This document shows positions 11,586-23,400 of a stretch of DNA of 64,000 bases, piece after piece. The translations under genes and the position numbers were made by a program. The stretch is from Amoebophrya sp. A120 (taxonomy: Eukaryota > Sar > Dinophyceae > Syndiniales > Amoebophryaceae), in assembly GCA_905178155.1 (NCBI GenBank), contig CAJINV010000003.1, positions 1,359,557 through 1,423,556 of the forward strand, in the 5' to 3' direction. Under the pieces are notes generated by a model that worked only from the letters and a program-made list of their open reading frames with translations, was not told where the DNA came from and made no database searches. The first letter of the stretch is position 1. Each line of letters opens with the position of its first letter.

Positions 11586-13002
11586 ATGGAGGCCTCTGCG
11601 CAACCATCGTCCTCGGCAGGGGTACGTGGAACAGACACTGGATTTCCGAATGTGGATGACATATCCTGAGTAAAAACGTCCCCACACCAGAGTTGTCATG
11701 CAGATTTGCAATGACAGGAACATTTGTAATGCGCATCGCCAGGAGAGGCATTTTTGCTTTTAGTCGTGTTTTGGAATTTGTAATGCTGTAAACAGGATAA
11801 GCAGATGGATTTTGATGATGCTGGCCTTGCGAACCTGCACTACACTACGGACTGCAACTTGTGATGCGTGACCCCCAAAGGTTCTAGGTTTGTGTTGCAA
11901 AGTCCCCATCTTGACTCTGGTGTGCGGATGTTTTTACTCAGGATATGACACTTTTTTTATCCATGCGCAGCGGAGTGGTCTATTGTCGACGGCGGAATTA
12001 TTATCCACGGGGAGCTCCTCCGCGTCCTCGTCATCTTCGACTACTAGAGCCCGTGATCCGGCAATCTTTTCCGCCGAACCTCTACTACTCGCAGCCTATC
12101 TCAGATCGCGGGGATTTTCGGTGCAAGTGGTCCAGCACGACTTTGCCTACCTCCAGTCTTTCGGTCGCCTCCCCTGCGCGGTTTTTGGATGGCAGGTTCT
12201 CGATCTCGCGGAAATATGGACTCGGTGCATTCTTCACGACCCGTCCATAGCGGACACGGAAGAAGGTGCGGAGGATCGTGCGCTGGCGCTTCGGCTGCTG
12301 CCCGCGTTGGAGAGCTGTCTATTCCGCCACTTTCATCTAGACGGTTACACTGATGCAGTAGAGGGTGAACAACAAACACCAGAGGGCTTCCTGCGAACCG
12401 CGAAATTGCAATGCTACCGCTTCAATCTGCTGGACCCGGGGCGGGGATACCTCAGCTGCTCGCTGCGATCCCGGGCGCGCGAAATCGGAGACGAAGAGGC
12501 AGCTAAAGTGCTGATTCCTCAGAGCGACATTGCGCAGCTGTTGCGCCACGCGGCGGGAGTTTTGAGCCCGACGAAACAACCAGAAGGACGTGAGAGCCAG
12601 CGGTACAACTACCCTCTGGTCCACTTGGTCTTTTCTGTATATTTTGGGCTCAACGAGTTTCTTCGCCAAGCTCTCTCTCCAACTTTGCGCGCTGCCAACA
12701 TGATGCAGTCTGTATTTGATCTAGCCGACCAGCAGCGAACAAGTGTTGAGTTGCCGCCGAAGGAGAAGTCGAATGCTAAGAAGGCGCTGCTGAAATTGTT
12801 GCGACCAGCAATGCTGCTAGACACGAGTGCCGAGGAAGCCGCGAGTACAGAGGACACAGATAATGGGGCGGCTGCAAATCCGTCAGCTAGAAATAAGACT
12901 GTCGCTTTGACACCCGAGGAAAGAAAAAAGCAACAGTGGAATCTGTTGTTTATAGCTGCTGCTACTGCGATGGTTGTCACAATAGGCATGCAGCGTCGAT
13001 GA
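11586..13002 (+). CDS. Tail-anchored metaxin/SAM37-like protein
   Basis: CDS join(11586..11661, 11951..13002), 375 aa. The ATG at 11586 opens a 25-codon first exon (reading GVRGTDTGFPNVDD) that an introner splits from the rest. The pattern G-F-P-x-V-D near the N-terminus, then AYLRSRGFSVQVV, GRLPCAVFGWQVL and an acidic helix ending LESCLFRHFHLDGY, follows the layout of the Tom37/metaxin N-terminal thioredoxin-like domain of the mitochondrial sorting and assembly machinery. The last 20 residues (LLFIAAATAMVVTIGMQRR) form one membrane segment with a basic tail, as expected of an outer-membrane anchor. A Ser-rich insert of about 20 residues follows the first motif. Similarity is by pattern only; a GST-like fold of other function is possible. 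Confidence 0.5.
11662..11945. mobile_element. Introner, family A (metaxin-like gene)
   Basis: TIRs begin TATCCTGAGTAAAAACGTCC and end TTTTTACTCAGGATA. The target duplication is TGACA at 11657-11661 and 11946-11950. Excision joins GTG GAT GAC ACT TTT in frame. The interior is in the opposite orientation to the copy at 4201. Confidence 0.93.
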
Positions 13003-13514
13003 GATGAGATTCTGAGGAAGATTCGGCTCAGTACCTCCATCTATATTGATTTTATTTCTGTACAAGCTCAAGCAAGCGCTCTTCGGAGATGGGTAGCATC
13101 ACCATCCCGCGTCCTGTCAAAAAACGCAAGCATAATGCGAGGGCTATGGTAAGTCGCTATGTTCCATCTTTGGTCGCCTTCGTCAGGCAGCAGCCAGGAA
13201 GTGATTTTCATGTATCGCACGACGATCGTACAAGTCGTGTGGTGCCGCACCGATACAAAACGAAGCATCGTCCAATCTTCGCCAACAACACGGAAAAACT
13301 CGGCGTTTTTGATGCATGTCGTGTAGTTGAGCTACTCGTTGTTTTCGCGTCCTCTGTTGTTGAAGGAAATTCATTTGAATCGCAAGTGGTAGCGCAGCAG
13401 CGTTGTAGTATGACTTTGTCATAATTATTCAAGAAGAAGAACAGTTACTTAATTTTTGATGACGGCATCAAGGACGTGATCAACAAAACCAGTAGAAAGC
13501 GAAAATAAATCATC
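13003..13514. other. Intergenic stretch
   Basis: A 111-codon frame at 13089-13424 starts with ATG (MGSITIPRPVKKRK) but has no recognisable domain and no supporting context. I leave it as undecided. Confidence 0.35.
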
Positions 13515-13910
13515 ATGGGCAATTCCGTTCTTAAGTGTGACCAGGCGAACGCGCACGCCACCTTTGTTGCGACCTTGGATCGGCTCTCGGACCCCACGGT
13601 GTGTATGGTGAGGATGCTGAAGCGGCTCCAAAGCGACGCGGAGGGGCTGGACCGGCTGCGCGCCGGGGCGAGATCATCGAGCGCCTCTTCCATCTACGAA
13701 ACGCACCCAGAAGCTGTGGACCTGCTGAATGATGCTTTGCGGGCAGTACTTGAAAGTGAGGATGAAAATGATGTGGCAGGGGCGTCGTCCTCAGGCCCGG
13801 AAGGCCGCGATGGTGAACCGCGGACGATGAAACTAGCGGCGCTGTCCGCATTCGCAGCCCGGCCGGCGCAAGAGCGGTACGATGCTTCGTCCAGAAGAGC
13901 TTTAATCTAA
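13515..13910 (+). CDS. Hypothetical acidic protein, possibly 5' exon
   Basis: An open frame of 131 aa starts at an ATG preceded by ATCATC. The start MGNSVLKC has a glycine at position 2 and could be N-myristoylated. The centre is acidic and Ser-rich. The last 15 codons fall in a 43-bp sequence that recurs at 15020, and the stop follows immediately after it. The C-terminus may therefore be an artefact of an insertion or of an unrecognised splice into the frame ending at 15445. I do not recognise a family. Confidence 0.45.
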   Translation: MGNSVLKCDQANAHATFVATLDRLSDPTVCMVRMLKRLQSDAEGLDRLRAGARSSSASSIYETHPEAVDLLNDALRAVLESEDENDVAGASSSGPEGRDGEPRTMKLAALSAFAARPAQERYDASSRRALI

Positions 13911-15062
13911 TAACTATAAGGGGAAGGCTTGGCAAAATTGCTGCTGAACCTTCAGAAGCTTTCTCTTCTGAAGGTCTTCTGAAGGTCCAAAATCATCACT
14001 GGAACCTTCTGAAGAAATGGAAAAAAGCCTCTTTTTTTTGAGCGAGCATACCATCGGTTTAACCGTGAGCATTTTTTTCTTCTGAAGGTCACGCCTTCAG
14101 AAGGTTTTTTTTGACCTTCAGAAGAAAAAGATGGAAAATGAGCAAAAAAACCTTCAGAAGGTGAAAAATGACCGCTTTGAAATCTTCTGAAGGTTGAAAA
14201 CCTTCAGAAGGTGGCACTTTTTTGACCTTCAGAAGACTTTCCGACTTTTTAGACAAAAAAAGGCAGTGAAGTGTCGCAATTTTGGCCAACCTTCTGAAGG
14301 TTGAAAACCTTCTTCAGAAGGTTTTTCAATTGTGTCTCCAAAGCGACAACTTTTTGCGTCCTTTTTTCCGCATTCTTCAGAAGCTTTGACCTTCTGAAGA
14401 CCATTTTCTGTAGAATCTTCTGAAGACTGAAAAGCTTCTGAAGACTTTTCAGAAAATACGCAAGACGCACGAAAGTGCTCAAAAGCTTTTCTGATGCGCG
14501 TTGCTTTGCTGGGCGTTTTAAAAGCATTGCTCGCGCCGCCTATTTCGAAAGTGCCACCGGCGCGCGCGCGCATTTCGAAAGTGCCCACAGGCACGACTTA
14601 GTGCGCGCCTTACTTCCTTGTGCGATGAAAGAGCGCTGCTTGTGCTAGAAGATATTTTCACAGGACGCGCTTTGGAGTTATTGTTCAGCTGCTCGCTCTG
14701 CTATTGTGCTTTTTCTCGAACTCCCCTTTGGGATTTTACTTTTGCATCAAAAAAAAGCCGTTGGCGCCTGCGGTTCCATTCTGTGTCGAGGCCTGTGCTG
14801 CTTTTTGCCTCTGAAAAGCAGTTTCTTCGGCCGCGGTGAATGCCCTGCCCTGGAGACGTCGGCTTTTTTTTATCTTTTTTGGTTCTTCTTGGCAGTTGAG
14901 TACTACCTGGAGCTTGGTCAGTGAGCCCGGCCGCGGACGGCGTCGCCTATGACTACCTGTTGCCTGTTTTCACTAACCAAGCAGAAAGCGCTTGCAATGC
15001 ACGTAATAACTCCAAATTTGGCCGGCTCAAGAGCGGTACGATGCTTCGTCCAGAAGAGCTTT
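13861..15062. repeat. 43-bp direct repeat bracketing a 1.1-kb insert
   Basis: Bases 13861-13903 and 15020-15062 agree at 42 of 43 positions (both contain AGAGCGGTACGATGCTTCGT). The 1,116 bp between them contains the palindrome-rich block. Direct repeats flanking an insert suggest either a segmental tandem duplication later invaded, or an insertion with a very long target duplication. No clear inverted ends were found. Confidence 0.85.
13948..14458. repeat. Cluster of CTTCTGAAG/CTTCAGAAG motifs
   Basis: About 18-20 copies of CTTCTGAAGGT or its reverse complement ACCTTCAGAAG are scattered over 500 bp, separated by poly-A or poly-T rich linkers of irregular length. Neighbouring copies in opposite orientation, for example near 14190-14210 and 14290-14320, can pair into short hairpins. 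No frame with coding character crosses the block. Confidence 0.8.
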
Positions 15063-15445
15063 TTATGTATGATGCTTTTGGTCTTCTATTCGCTAGTACC
15101 GCTAGGAAGCTGCAATGCAGAGCAGATGATTTGAAAAAGGACGCGACAGCTGGCAAAAAAAGTACGAAAAAACACAGGGTCGACCTGCTGCTGAGGCAAC
15201 GACTCATCACGCGAACGAAGCAAGCACATCTGTGTCGGGGACTCCTGACGCGGCTACGTTTTACGACGCTTCCGCCGAATCACGATGCTGTGAGGGATCT
15301 GAAGCTTTTCCTCCTGGCCGCGATGGAATGCATTGTCATCTACGCGTCGTTAGAGGAGCAGCTCCCCGCGCTGGGGGAGGAGGAGAGAAAAATGGTGTAC
15401 GGTACCGCTGTGTCAGATCAGCTGAGTTACTGGGAAGTTATGTGA
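14921..15445 (+). CDS. Hypothetical protein, probable 3' exon
   Basis: An open frame of about 175 codons has good coding look after 14990 and ends at TGA 15443-15445. Recognisable segments are MLRPEELFMYDAFGLLFAS, a Lys-rich stretch, a basic helix (LLLRQRLITRTKQAHLCRGLL) and a final helix (LKLFLLAAMECIVIYAS). There is no ATG at its start, so it is likely spliced to something upstream, possibly the frame that begins at 13515. I could not find a canonical donor and acceptor pair that joins them in phase. No family is recognised. Confidence 0.45.
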   Translation: MSPAADGVAYDYLLPVFTNQAESACNARNNSKFGRLKSGTMLRPEELFMYDAFGLLFASTARKLQCRADDLKKDATAGKKSTKKHRVDLLLRQRLITRTKQAHLCRGLLTRLRFTTLPPNHDAVRDLKLFLLAAMECIVIYASLEEQLPALGEEERKMVYGTAVSDQLSYWEVM

Positions 15446-16081
15446 AATGTCGAGCCTAGGCAATGGGGCATGGTAGCGAGGCTACATGGTAGATCGTTGA
15501 ATTTCTGCTCTGATCTATTTAACAGTGATTCATTCCTGTTAATACGTCGACCCTCGACCTGGTTCTCATTCTAGTGTTAAAGACCTGAACTACAAAGCTG
15601 TCAAATGCGCAAAAGTTCTGTACAATTTCCACTAGATAACTTTCATAGAGTTGCAAAACGCTTTCCACCGTTCAAAACGAATATCACGCATTCTTTTTGC
15701 AAAGTAGTAGACCAGCCGCTGCGGGCGTGTGAAATCGACTCCTACTGATTTTCTCTAAAATTGAAGTTACTTACCCGGAATAAACGAAAAATCTGTACCT
15801 TCGTTCTTTCGCTGACTTTCACGTTATCCGTCTCTGTACTTACTGCCCCTGACGATTCTATCCGTGGTAGGTTACCCTCCTGAAGCATGTTTATTTTTCT
15901 TGTCAGATTCCTTTGTCTCTTCACTCATTTCTTTTGGCTCACTCACCAATGAATTTCCATTCTTTCGACCACGATAGATGTGTCCAAAACATGATTCCTG
16001 ATAGCGCCACGGCAACAAGTCTTCTCCCACCCACCGACGACCATCGCAGAAGTCCCCAGTAGCACTGCCTCGAACGGTGCC
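15446..16081. other. Intergenic stretch, nothing identified
   Basis: AT-rich sequence without supported frames; it separates the disrupted locus from the next gene. Confidence 0.5.
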
Positions 16082-16897
16082 ATGTTGCCTGCGCTCTCGA
16101 GGAACGATCTCCGGGACAGCTCCTGGCGCGGCTACGGTCCAAGCGGGTTCTCGCACCCAAGCCACGCTCCAGCAAATGACAACGCACCTGAACAACAGGA
16201 GCCAAAGGGGCCATTCGACAATCCGCTACCGGCCCCGTGGCGCGCACGATTCACCCTGGTGCGGCGGCCGGCGGAGGGCGAAACAAATAAATTGAACACA
16301 AACAACGGTCCGGAATTTCACTTCACCACCACGAAACCTACAGCGTCGGCGCAGCATCAACTTGACAGAGATCATCGCGACGGAACATCAAACAGCGGTT
16401 CGCGCGTCTCCCCAGCGGACAAAATCACCCAAGAAATCGAGTACTTCGTGCCCGTCTCCGATATCCCCCACGTGGGCAGTGTGCGGCTGGTTGCTAGCCG
16501 GTTGAAAGAACTGCAGGCGGAACGGAATCGCCAAGGCGCGCAGCACGGGCAGTACCTGATCACCTCACTGAAGCGGCCGGCGGGGCCTCCGCGCTTCGAA
16601 ATCGGCTGTCACGCGTGGACGCGGGACGCGGACGGAAACTCCTGGCGGGTGCGCATCGTGGACATTGATCCGGTGTTCGGCCGCTACGACTGCATCGTCC
16701 TAGACTCTTCGCGGACCAGGCTACTGCTGTTTGAAGCCGAGCTGAACTGCAGAAAAAAAGTTTCGGCAACGACCCAGTTCCTGGAGTCAAGCTTCGGAGT
16801 AGCACAGGACGCGCTTGGAATCCTGTCTTGGACTGCAGCATTACTGCAAGACCTGCCTCGGAAGTGGGCGCACGATTACGTGGGTAGTAGCGCGTGA
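16082..16897 (+). CDS. Hypothetical protein, single exon, 271 aa
   Basis: An intronless frame of 271 codons with strong coding base use. The first 110 residues are Pro/Asn/Ser-rich and probably disordered. Residues 120-270 look folded, with alternating hydrophobic strands (WRVRIVDIDPVFGRYDCIVL) and a helical C-terminus. The strand-rich segment might be a small beta-barrel, but I do not assign a family. Confidence 0.6.
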   Translation: MLPALSRNDLRDSSWRGYGPSGFSHPSHAPANDNAPEQQEPKGPFDNPLPAPWRARFTLVRRPAEGETNKLNTNNGPEFHFTTTKPTASAQHQLDRDHRDGTSNSGSRVSPADKITQEIEYFVPVSDIPHVGSVRLVASRLKELQAERNRQGAQHGQYLITSLKRPAGPPRFEIGCHAWTRDADGNSWRVRIVDIDPVFGRYDCIVLDSSRTRLLLFEAELNCRKKVSATTQFLESSFGVAQDALGILSWTAALLQDLPRKWAHDYVGSSA

Positions 16898-17545
16898 AGG
16901 GAAAAAAAAACTAAAATGACTACGTTTCGTTTTCCAAAACACAGAAAATCTTCCATCGATCGGCATGATTTGATCGATCGCCGCGAACTAGTTGGCTGCT
17001 ATGTGCCCTCTCTGCGCATGTATTCATGCAGCGTGTTGTGAAGGAGCAACGCCTTTTTAAACAAGAGCCAGATCTTCGCTTTTGTTCTCACCTTTACAGA
17101 TGCAAGATATAAGAAATACTGTCTATGAGCCTTAACCGAGATCGAACTTTCACTTCTCTTTCGACATACTATCGAGTTCGACGATACGACGCGTGTACGA
17201 TAGAGGACACGGGCTGATAAGTAAACATCTGGTTCATAAACTTGTTAATACGCAACTCTATAACTAAGAGAGTCGATCAGAATTAAGTAACTAAACATGA
17301 AACTAGACCACTAACTAGTAGTATCGCTATTGAAGATGCTTACCACTTCATCCTTACACAGATACTGACATGAATCTTCCTGCAGAGTCAATTTCTACGG
17401 AAACGAATGTCAGGTACCAGCGTCACGTGCTTCAATACGGATCGACCACCATTTTAGCTATTTAGGTAGTCTTTATCTTTCAAAAGAAAACGCACACGCA
17501 CACACACGACTCTCTCGTAGTCCTATTTGACACTGCAAAATCAAA
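16898..17545. other. Intergenic stretch, AT-rich
   Basis: Low-GC sequence with no supported gene. A CA-rich tract just upstream of the next start (17491-17507) is the only visible simple repeat. Confidence 0.5.
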
Positions 17546-19181
17546 ATGGGAAAATTCAGCCTTGAAGCTATCTACAACGGCGACCCCACGGCCTGCCACC
17601 TTCAGGAGATGACGTGCGACATCTGCCAGTGTCTTTTTGACGATGCGGTACAGTTTCCGTGTACCAACAGCCACGTCTTCTGCAAGGACTGCGTGTCTTC
17701 TTGTGACGCCTGCCCGAACTGTCGAGAGCCCTTGCCCGCCGGGAAGAAGAAAGGCAAATCGATCCAAGAGGTTAACAAGCCCCTGAGCCGCATGATGAAT
17801 AGGCTCCCCGTGCGCTGCCCCTACCATGATCTCCCTTCGCCGTCGTATGACAGAATTCGTCCCTCCAGGGATGCGGGTGGTGTCATCGACGCGGGCGCTG
17901 ATGAAGGTTTGTTTTTATTCATTGTGTGACTTCGCTTATTTGCAGCTCGTGTATTTTTTGCCTGAGCGATTCGGATCATTTTCATTTCGATTCATTGCCA
18001 TTTTCATTGCCTCTGATTCTGAGCCTGAAAGTGAGCCAGCTTGCAACTTTTCTCTTTGCTCGTCCTCCTGGTGCCGTATTCATATGCAGTTTTTCATATA
18101 AAACTACCTCTTTTCGAAAATGCAATCAGATCCGAGTCCGTCGCCACTCGCCGACGTCCTCCCTTCTTCATCTTCAACGGATAAAAAGCACCGCCCTGGA
18201 CGGAGTTCGTTGTCGCTTTCGTCTGCGGCTGATGCAGACGGCACTCGAGCAACGGATCCGGCACACAAACGAAGGCGCGTGGAGCAAGAGGACGCAAATA
18301 ACTTGCGTCCTCTCCTCGACGAACCGGCGGTGATCCCCGAACTGGTATCAAACGACACCCCCACAGACGATGATGAGTACCATTGTACTTGGACGGGTGA
18401 GTATGGGGATCTGTTGGCGCACCATCTTCGGGTTTGTCCTTTCCATTTCGTCAAGTGCCCGGAGGGGTGCGGAGCCCAGATACGACGAAAGGACGTAGAG
18501 AAGCATTTGAAGAGCTGCGAAAGTTGTCTGGTCTCGTGTGAGATATGCGGCATGCAACTGAAGAAAGACGAGTTAGCCGCGCACAACGAAGACCATGCTC
18601 AACTGCACGTGAGTATCCTGCAAAAGCGGCTGACGGACAGGTCCGGCCAAGGCGAAGATGTGGCGATGCTTACGCAGCGCCTGACTGCCCTGGAAGAGCT
18701 GAGCAAGGGTTTCAACACTGCAGAGTGGTGCGTGCCGACTCGAGAATGGTATGCCGATGCCAGCATGCCTCGTGACGCGTACGTGTGGTCACCCGACATT
18801 GATTTGGGGCGCGCGGGGGTTTGGAGGATCTCGTTTACCCGGGGGTCCGATTCCACTCCGTTTTGGCTCGGAGTGTGGGGCACGTTTGCAGGGGAAGTTT
18901 CCGTCCAACTTACGGACAAAGCGACGGGAGCACGCATTCCATTGAGCACTGGTAACACGGTGAAAGTTGTGGCAGCCTCTGAGAGGATAGGGAAGCCACC
19001 ACGTTCAAATAACCATAGCTACATTCAAATGACGGCTCGGGGCTCCTATTGCCTCGAAGGAAAGGTCGAGCACGTCCGCAACGTCAAGGAGCTTATCCTC
19101 CGTCTGTCGATCTTGAAGATCGAACACGCAGTGGTTGACACTCTAAAAACCGATAGGGCGTTCAATCGCGTACGATCCTGA
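17546..19181 (+). CDS. RING finger / TRAF-type zinc-finger protein
   Basis: CDS join(17546..17906, 18130..19181), 470 aa, with one ordinary GT-AG intron. A C3HC4 RING is complete near residues 24-59: C24-x2-C27, C39-x3-H43-x2-C46-x2-C49, C56-x2-C59. This suggests E3 ubiquitin ligase activity. A Ser-rich, basic linker follows (KHRPGRSS, HKRRRVEQE, a likely nuclear signal). Residues about 204-275 contain Cys/His pairs spaced as in TRAF-type zinc fingers (HHLRVCPFHFVKCPEGCGAQ, HLKSCESCLVSCEICG). The last 150 residues form a strand-rich domain that could be MATH-like but lacks a motif I can name. RING plus TRAF zinc fingers plus a beta-rich C-terminus is the usual TRAF-like order. Substrates cannot be inferred. 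Confidence 0.85.
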
Positions 19182-20455
19182 TCCTACCATGCCGAAGTAG
19201 ACACTCTTCGCGGCTGCAGATAGCTCGTTCTTCATTCCAGAGGCGGAAATCGAAATTGGTGAGAGAAAACACAAATGAAAACGATATTCGCTTTGCACAG
19301 GAAAACTGTACAAAGACTATATCTATGCTTTCCACAGGAAAACAAAAATGATATTTGCAGTGGCCTGTAATATTCAAATTGTCCAAGGACAGGGATGCGC
19401 GCCGCACCCTCTCGGTCAGCTTCATGCTTGCGAAACGACCCCGCACTAGTGGAAGGGCGACGGCATAAACTTGATGAATCTGAGCCGTTTAGAGCTCCTC
19501 TTTCGAAAATGTGTTCCGGACATACATGCACCGGACGTTTAGCGGATTTTTTTTCCGAAGCGACGCCCCAGCATGTGGCTTGACAGATGGGAGATCCTCG
19601 CTTTTGCTCGACCTCGCTCCGGGGCCGGGCCAACTTCTCTATGCGAACGCAAAACGTGCCGGCGATTTCGAGTTCTTTGCGTGGTAGCAACGTTGTGCCG
19701 TTTGCTCTGGAGAAGTCAAGTCATAGGAGAAGGCGATCTGAAATGTTAACGTGAGCGCAAGCGCGCCTCGGTGATGATCTAGCGCGCATGTTTCTTGATG
19801 GAGGCCCCGCTTTTCTGCTCGTCTTGCTACTTATATGCAAGGCGGAAAGATGTAAGTACTCTATCATTTTGAAGATTATTTCAACGTCGGTCGCTGCCAC
19901 AGCTGGTTTTTTGAAGCGTTCATGACATGCTAGCTAATCACGAGATCTTTTCCAAATCAAGAGTATTAAAAGGTTCCCGTCGGTAAAGATCAAAATGTGA
20001 TGGCTCTTGATGTTGCAGCAAAGAAACCCATCAGTCTCGCTTTCGCAGGAACTCAGGCGCAAAGCTTTCCTCTACGACGCACAGACGGAATCCAGTAGTT
20101 TGGTCCGAAATTCTTTGTTGACATCGGTCTAATCCGCATAATAACAACTCGCCTACAGATCCTTAAATGAGTTGTTCAAATTTGAGTCGTATTTTCAGGC
20201 GTCAAAAATCCAGTTTGTCAGATTTGCATAGTCTTCACGAGTCCTCTTCACTGTATTTTCACTAGCTTCAAGTAGTTTGTCTTTGGCCTAATAGCGAATT
20301 TCTGCATCTGCCATCATTCTCCACTATTTCAAGAGTGAAAAAGTAGGAAAGTTCCAGAGCTTTGGGACCTGATTCTTTGAACAGGACAAGTGCAGCACTT
20401 CGACCAGAGCAGTTCGACTTTGCACTATTACATTGGATTTGCCATCAAAAACTGA
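19182..20455. other. Intergenic stretch, nothing identified
   Basis: About 1.3 kb. A 152-codon frame on the minus strand (19232-19690) has no domain and mixed composition, and I regard it as chance. Confidence 0.5.
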
Positions 20456-23400
20456 ATGACGATGCGATTGCGGCAGCGGCTTTTGCTGGTTGCATTGGTT
20501 GCGTTTGATGTTGGGCCCGTGATCCAATGGCAGCACTTCTTTTCGCCAGTCGCCGGGGCGCTGGTCACGGCAGAGAAACCGGGTAACATTCAAGAACGCA
20601 AGCTGTGCCCTCTTCGTTGGCCGCAAGAACGAGAACTACCGCGAGTACCAAAACGCATTGACATGCTTCGTCGGGATGTGACTGTGGCCCTCCGACCCTT
20701 TCCAGCCGAAATGTTGAAAGATGAGCCAGGCGTCCGGGGGGGAACAGTGACCGCGTCCTCCTCGGGATTGCCATCGTTTGAGCTTTTCACGCAACAATGG
20801 TACAACATCGCGAGACGGTCGGTGGAGTTATTCCACGGAAATTTCGCGCGGTACAACAAGACTCTTGTTCAGAGTCAACGCAGTAAGTCGCCGGCGCGGA
20901 GGGCGCGGGCGAAAGCCCGTGTGTCCCGGTCGCCGCGCAACAAGACGAACAAAAAAAGCAAGGGCCGGGTGTCCCGGTCGCCGCGCAGCAAGAGGGACGA
21001 AAAGCGTGACGCGGTGCGTGCGCCGGAGCCGCGGATTGATGAGGAGGTTGATGTCGAGTCTGACATGGAGCTCGCTGACGAGTGGCTGGAGCAGTGGATG
21101 TCTTTCCAGCGTTTCCAGAGTCTTCGGGAACTTGGGGCGAAGCGGGAGCAGTCGAAAAGTAGCTGGGAAGCTGTGACACCCGACGGGGAGCCGGCCAAGC
21201 AGCAAAATATGTTTTTTGCTGCAAAAAGTATTAAAATAAATGAAATCCGTGGGGCCGAAGAAAAGGAAGAGAAAGTCATGCGAGCGGAGTTTGCGAAGAA
21301 GCTTAAACGGGCGGTAGAGAAAGCTCGAGAGTACGCGGTGGACGACGTCTCAGTCTCTGCTGGAGCTTTGGCGGGACTGCGGGGAAGCGGATCCTCGATC
21401 GCGGGAGAGGGAAGGGGGGGTCCTCGAGTCAACGCTGAGGATGCAGCACGGTCCCTCGCCGTGACGTTCTGGATGGCCGAAGCCATGTGGCGCCACTACG
21501 CGTTGCACTACACGGCGACACACCCGTACGCGCCCATTGCTGAGGAAATGGGAAAAGGTGGCCCCTATCAAAATGAAAAATCCCCCCTACCCATATCAAA
21601 GCGGAAACCTGTGATGCGGGATTTTGTTCGTACACAAGTCAACTTTGTTTTGCAGTAGAGAACTGCGCGCAGATCGTAGCCGTAGGCCTAGGCAGGGGCC
21701 TTTCGGTGTAGGCGTCTAGCATGGCAGACGTCTCACCTGTTGTAGGCCTTACAACATTGCAAGCCGCCCACATACCGCGGCGGACTCTGTGAGCTTGCCT
21801 GCTTGCAATACAGACAGGATTTGTCGTGACAAATCTGCGGCGGAAATTTTCAGAAACATGCGCGTTCCACTATGGGGCGGGGAGATATTTCCTCGCAATA
21901 GCAATACCTCTTCTCAGCAGGAGAAGTCCGTGCTTCATCCGGATATGCTCCTTCCGAAAATCACGGCGCTGCTTTTTGAGTTGTTTCGCCCGCAACTGGA
22001 GGCGAGGGTCGCACGAAAGGAAGCGGGCAGACGAATGCGGGAACGACAAACAAAAACTGACACGTTGAGCACGCAGCAGCAGCAGGGGCAGAGGGCAGGA
22101 GGAAGACGTCTGTTGTTTCCGCGGCCTTTTCTGCTGTACCTAGGCGGGGACGGCTTCGGCAGCCTTCCTCGGGAGGAACAGGACTGGGGGGGATTTGACT
22201 TCCGCGGCGCGGCGGTCTATGTAATACCGGAGGCAGTATTCGCTGGAGGGTCTGCGCCGAGGATAGTACGCGGAGGCGTAGCGAGTGGCGCCGGCGCAGA
22301 AGAAGAAGAACGCGCCGTGCTGGTTCCGCTGCGGATGCAGCCTCATGTTGAAGCTCCGTCCGCCCAGGCCAACGCACACGTGTTAACTCCCCTCCCGGAA
22401 GGCCTTTTTGCGAAAGTGGAAATGCCGAACCCGGCCCCGCTCACAGTAGGTAGCAGTTCCCTTTTTTCCTCATCTACCTCGTCGCGAAAATGTCTTTACG
22501 GGTTGTCTACCACTGCATCTTCTCCCGCCGCGTCCCTCTCTGAGCGAGCTCCTGCACGAAAAAGCCCCGGAAAGGTGCGGCAGCGTGAGGTGTTAACTGG
22601 GAGCTCGCTTGTGGTGCATTTGGTGCGGCCGATGTACTATTTGCAGCAGATCGCGCGGTCACATCTGATCGAGAAAGGAAAGCTTCCCTGGTCGGGCCTC
22701 CAGGGAAAGTTCAATTTGACGGTGCACGCGCAAACCCTGATCCTCCTCGATAAAATTCTTGACGAGGAAGATCTGCAGTCGCAGATCGACTATCACAGGC
22801 AAATATGTCTCCGTCTGGAAAGACGCAGCAAAATCGTGTTGCTGAGTGTTGCATGACACAGCGATCTTTTGTTTGGCGTCCGTGCATCACAAACTTTTCG
22901 GATGGTATTGGGGGTTCTACAATTTTTTGCATGAAAATAAACCGCCTTTCAGCACGACAAATACAGAGCTTGCTAAAAATTCTTTTGCTCTAGGTCAACT
23001 TTCGCGTCACAAATCCAGACCGAGACATAATGGTTGCAATTGATATCGACGCGGAGGCGGTTTTAGAGCGGTTAGCGAAGACGTGCTTCGTCGGGATGGG
23101 GTTGGACGTGGACGACCAGGAGGTGGAGGGAGGTCAAGAAGATGGTGTCAAGTTGTCGCTTATTCTGAGTATAAATGTTCCCACCCCATAGTCAAGTTGG
23201 TAAATCTGCAACACAAGTCTCCAACTCGTGGGAGTTATGCATGACCAGTTTCCATCTGCACCTGCAGCGTAGTGCTACTCAGCAACGACAACCGCACGAC
23301 AAAGACTTCGCTTATCCTGTTCACAGCACTGCAAATCCCAGAACACAGCGTGCCAATTTCTCTTTATATTCGGATGTGCATTGCAGATGTTTGTGTAGAC

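Noticed and set aside
16077-16295. Alternative + frame overlapping the gene at 16082
   Set aside because: Shorter and with poor composition compared with the 271-codon frame.
18120-19181. Separate gene starting at ATG 18120
   Set aside because: The frame continues in phase from the RING exon through a GT-AG intron, and RING plus TRAF zinc fingers form one known architecture.
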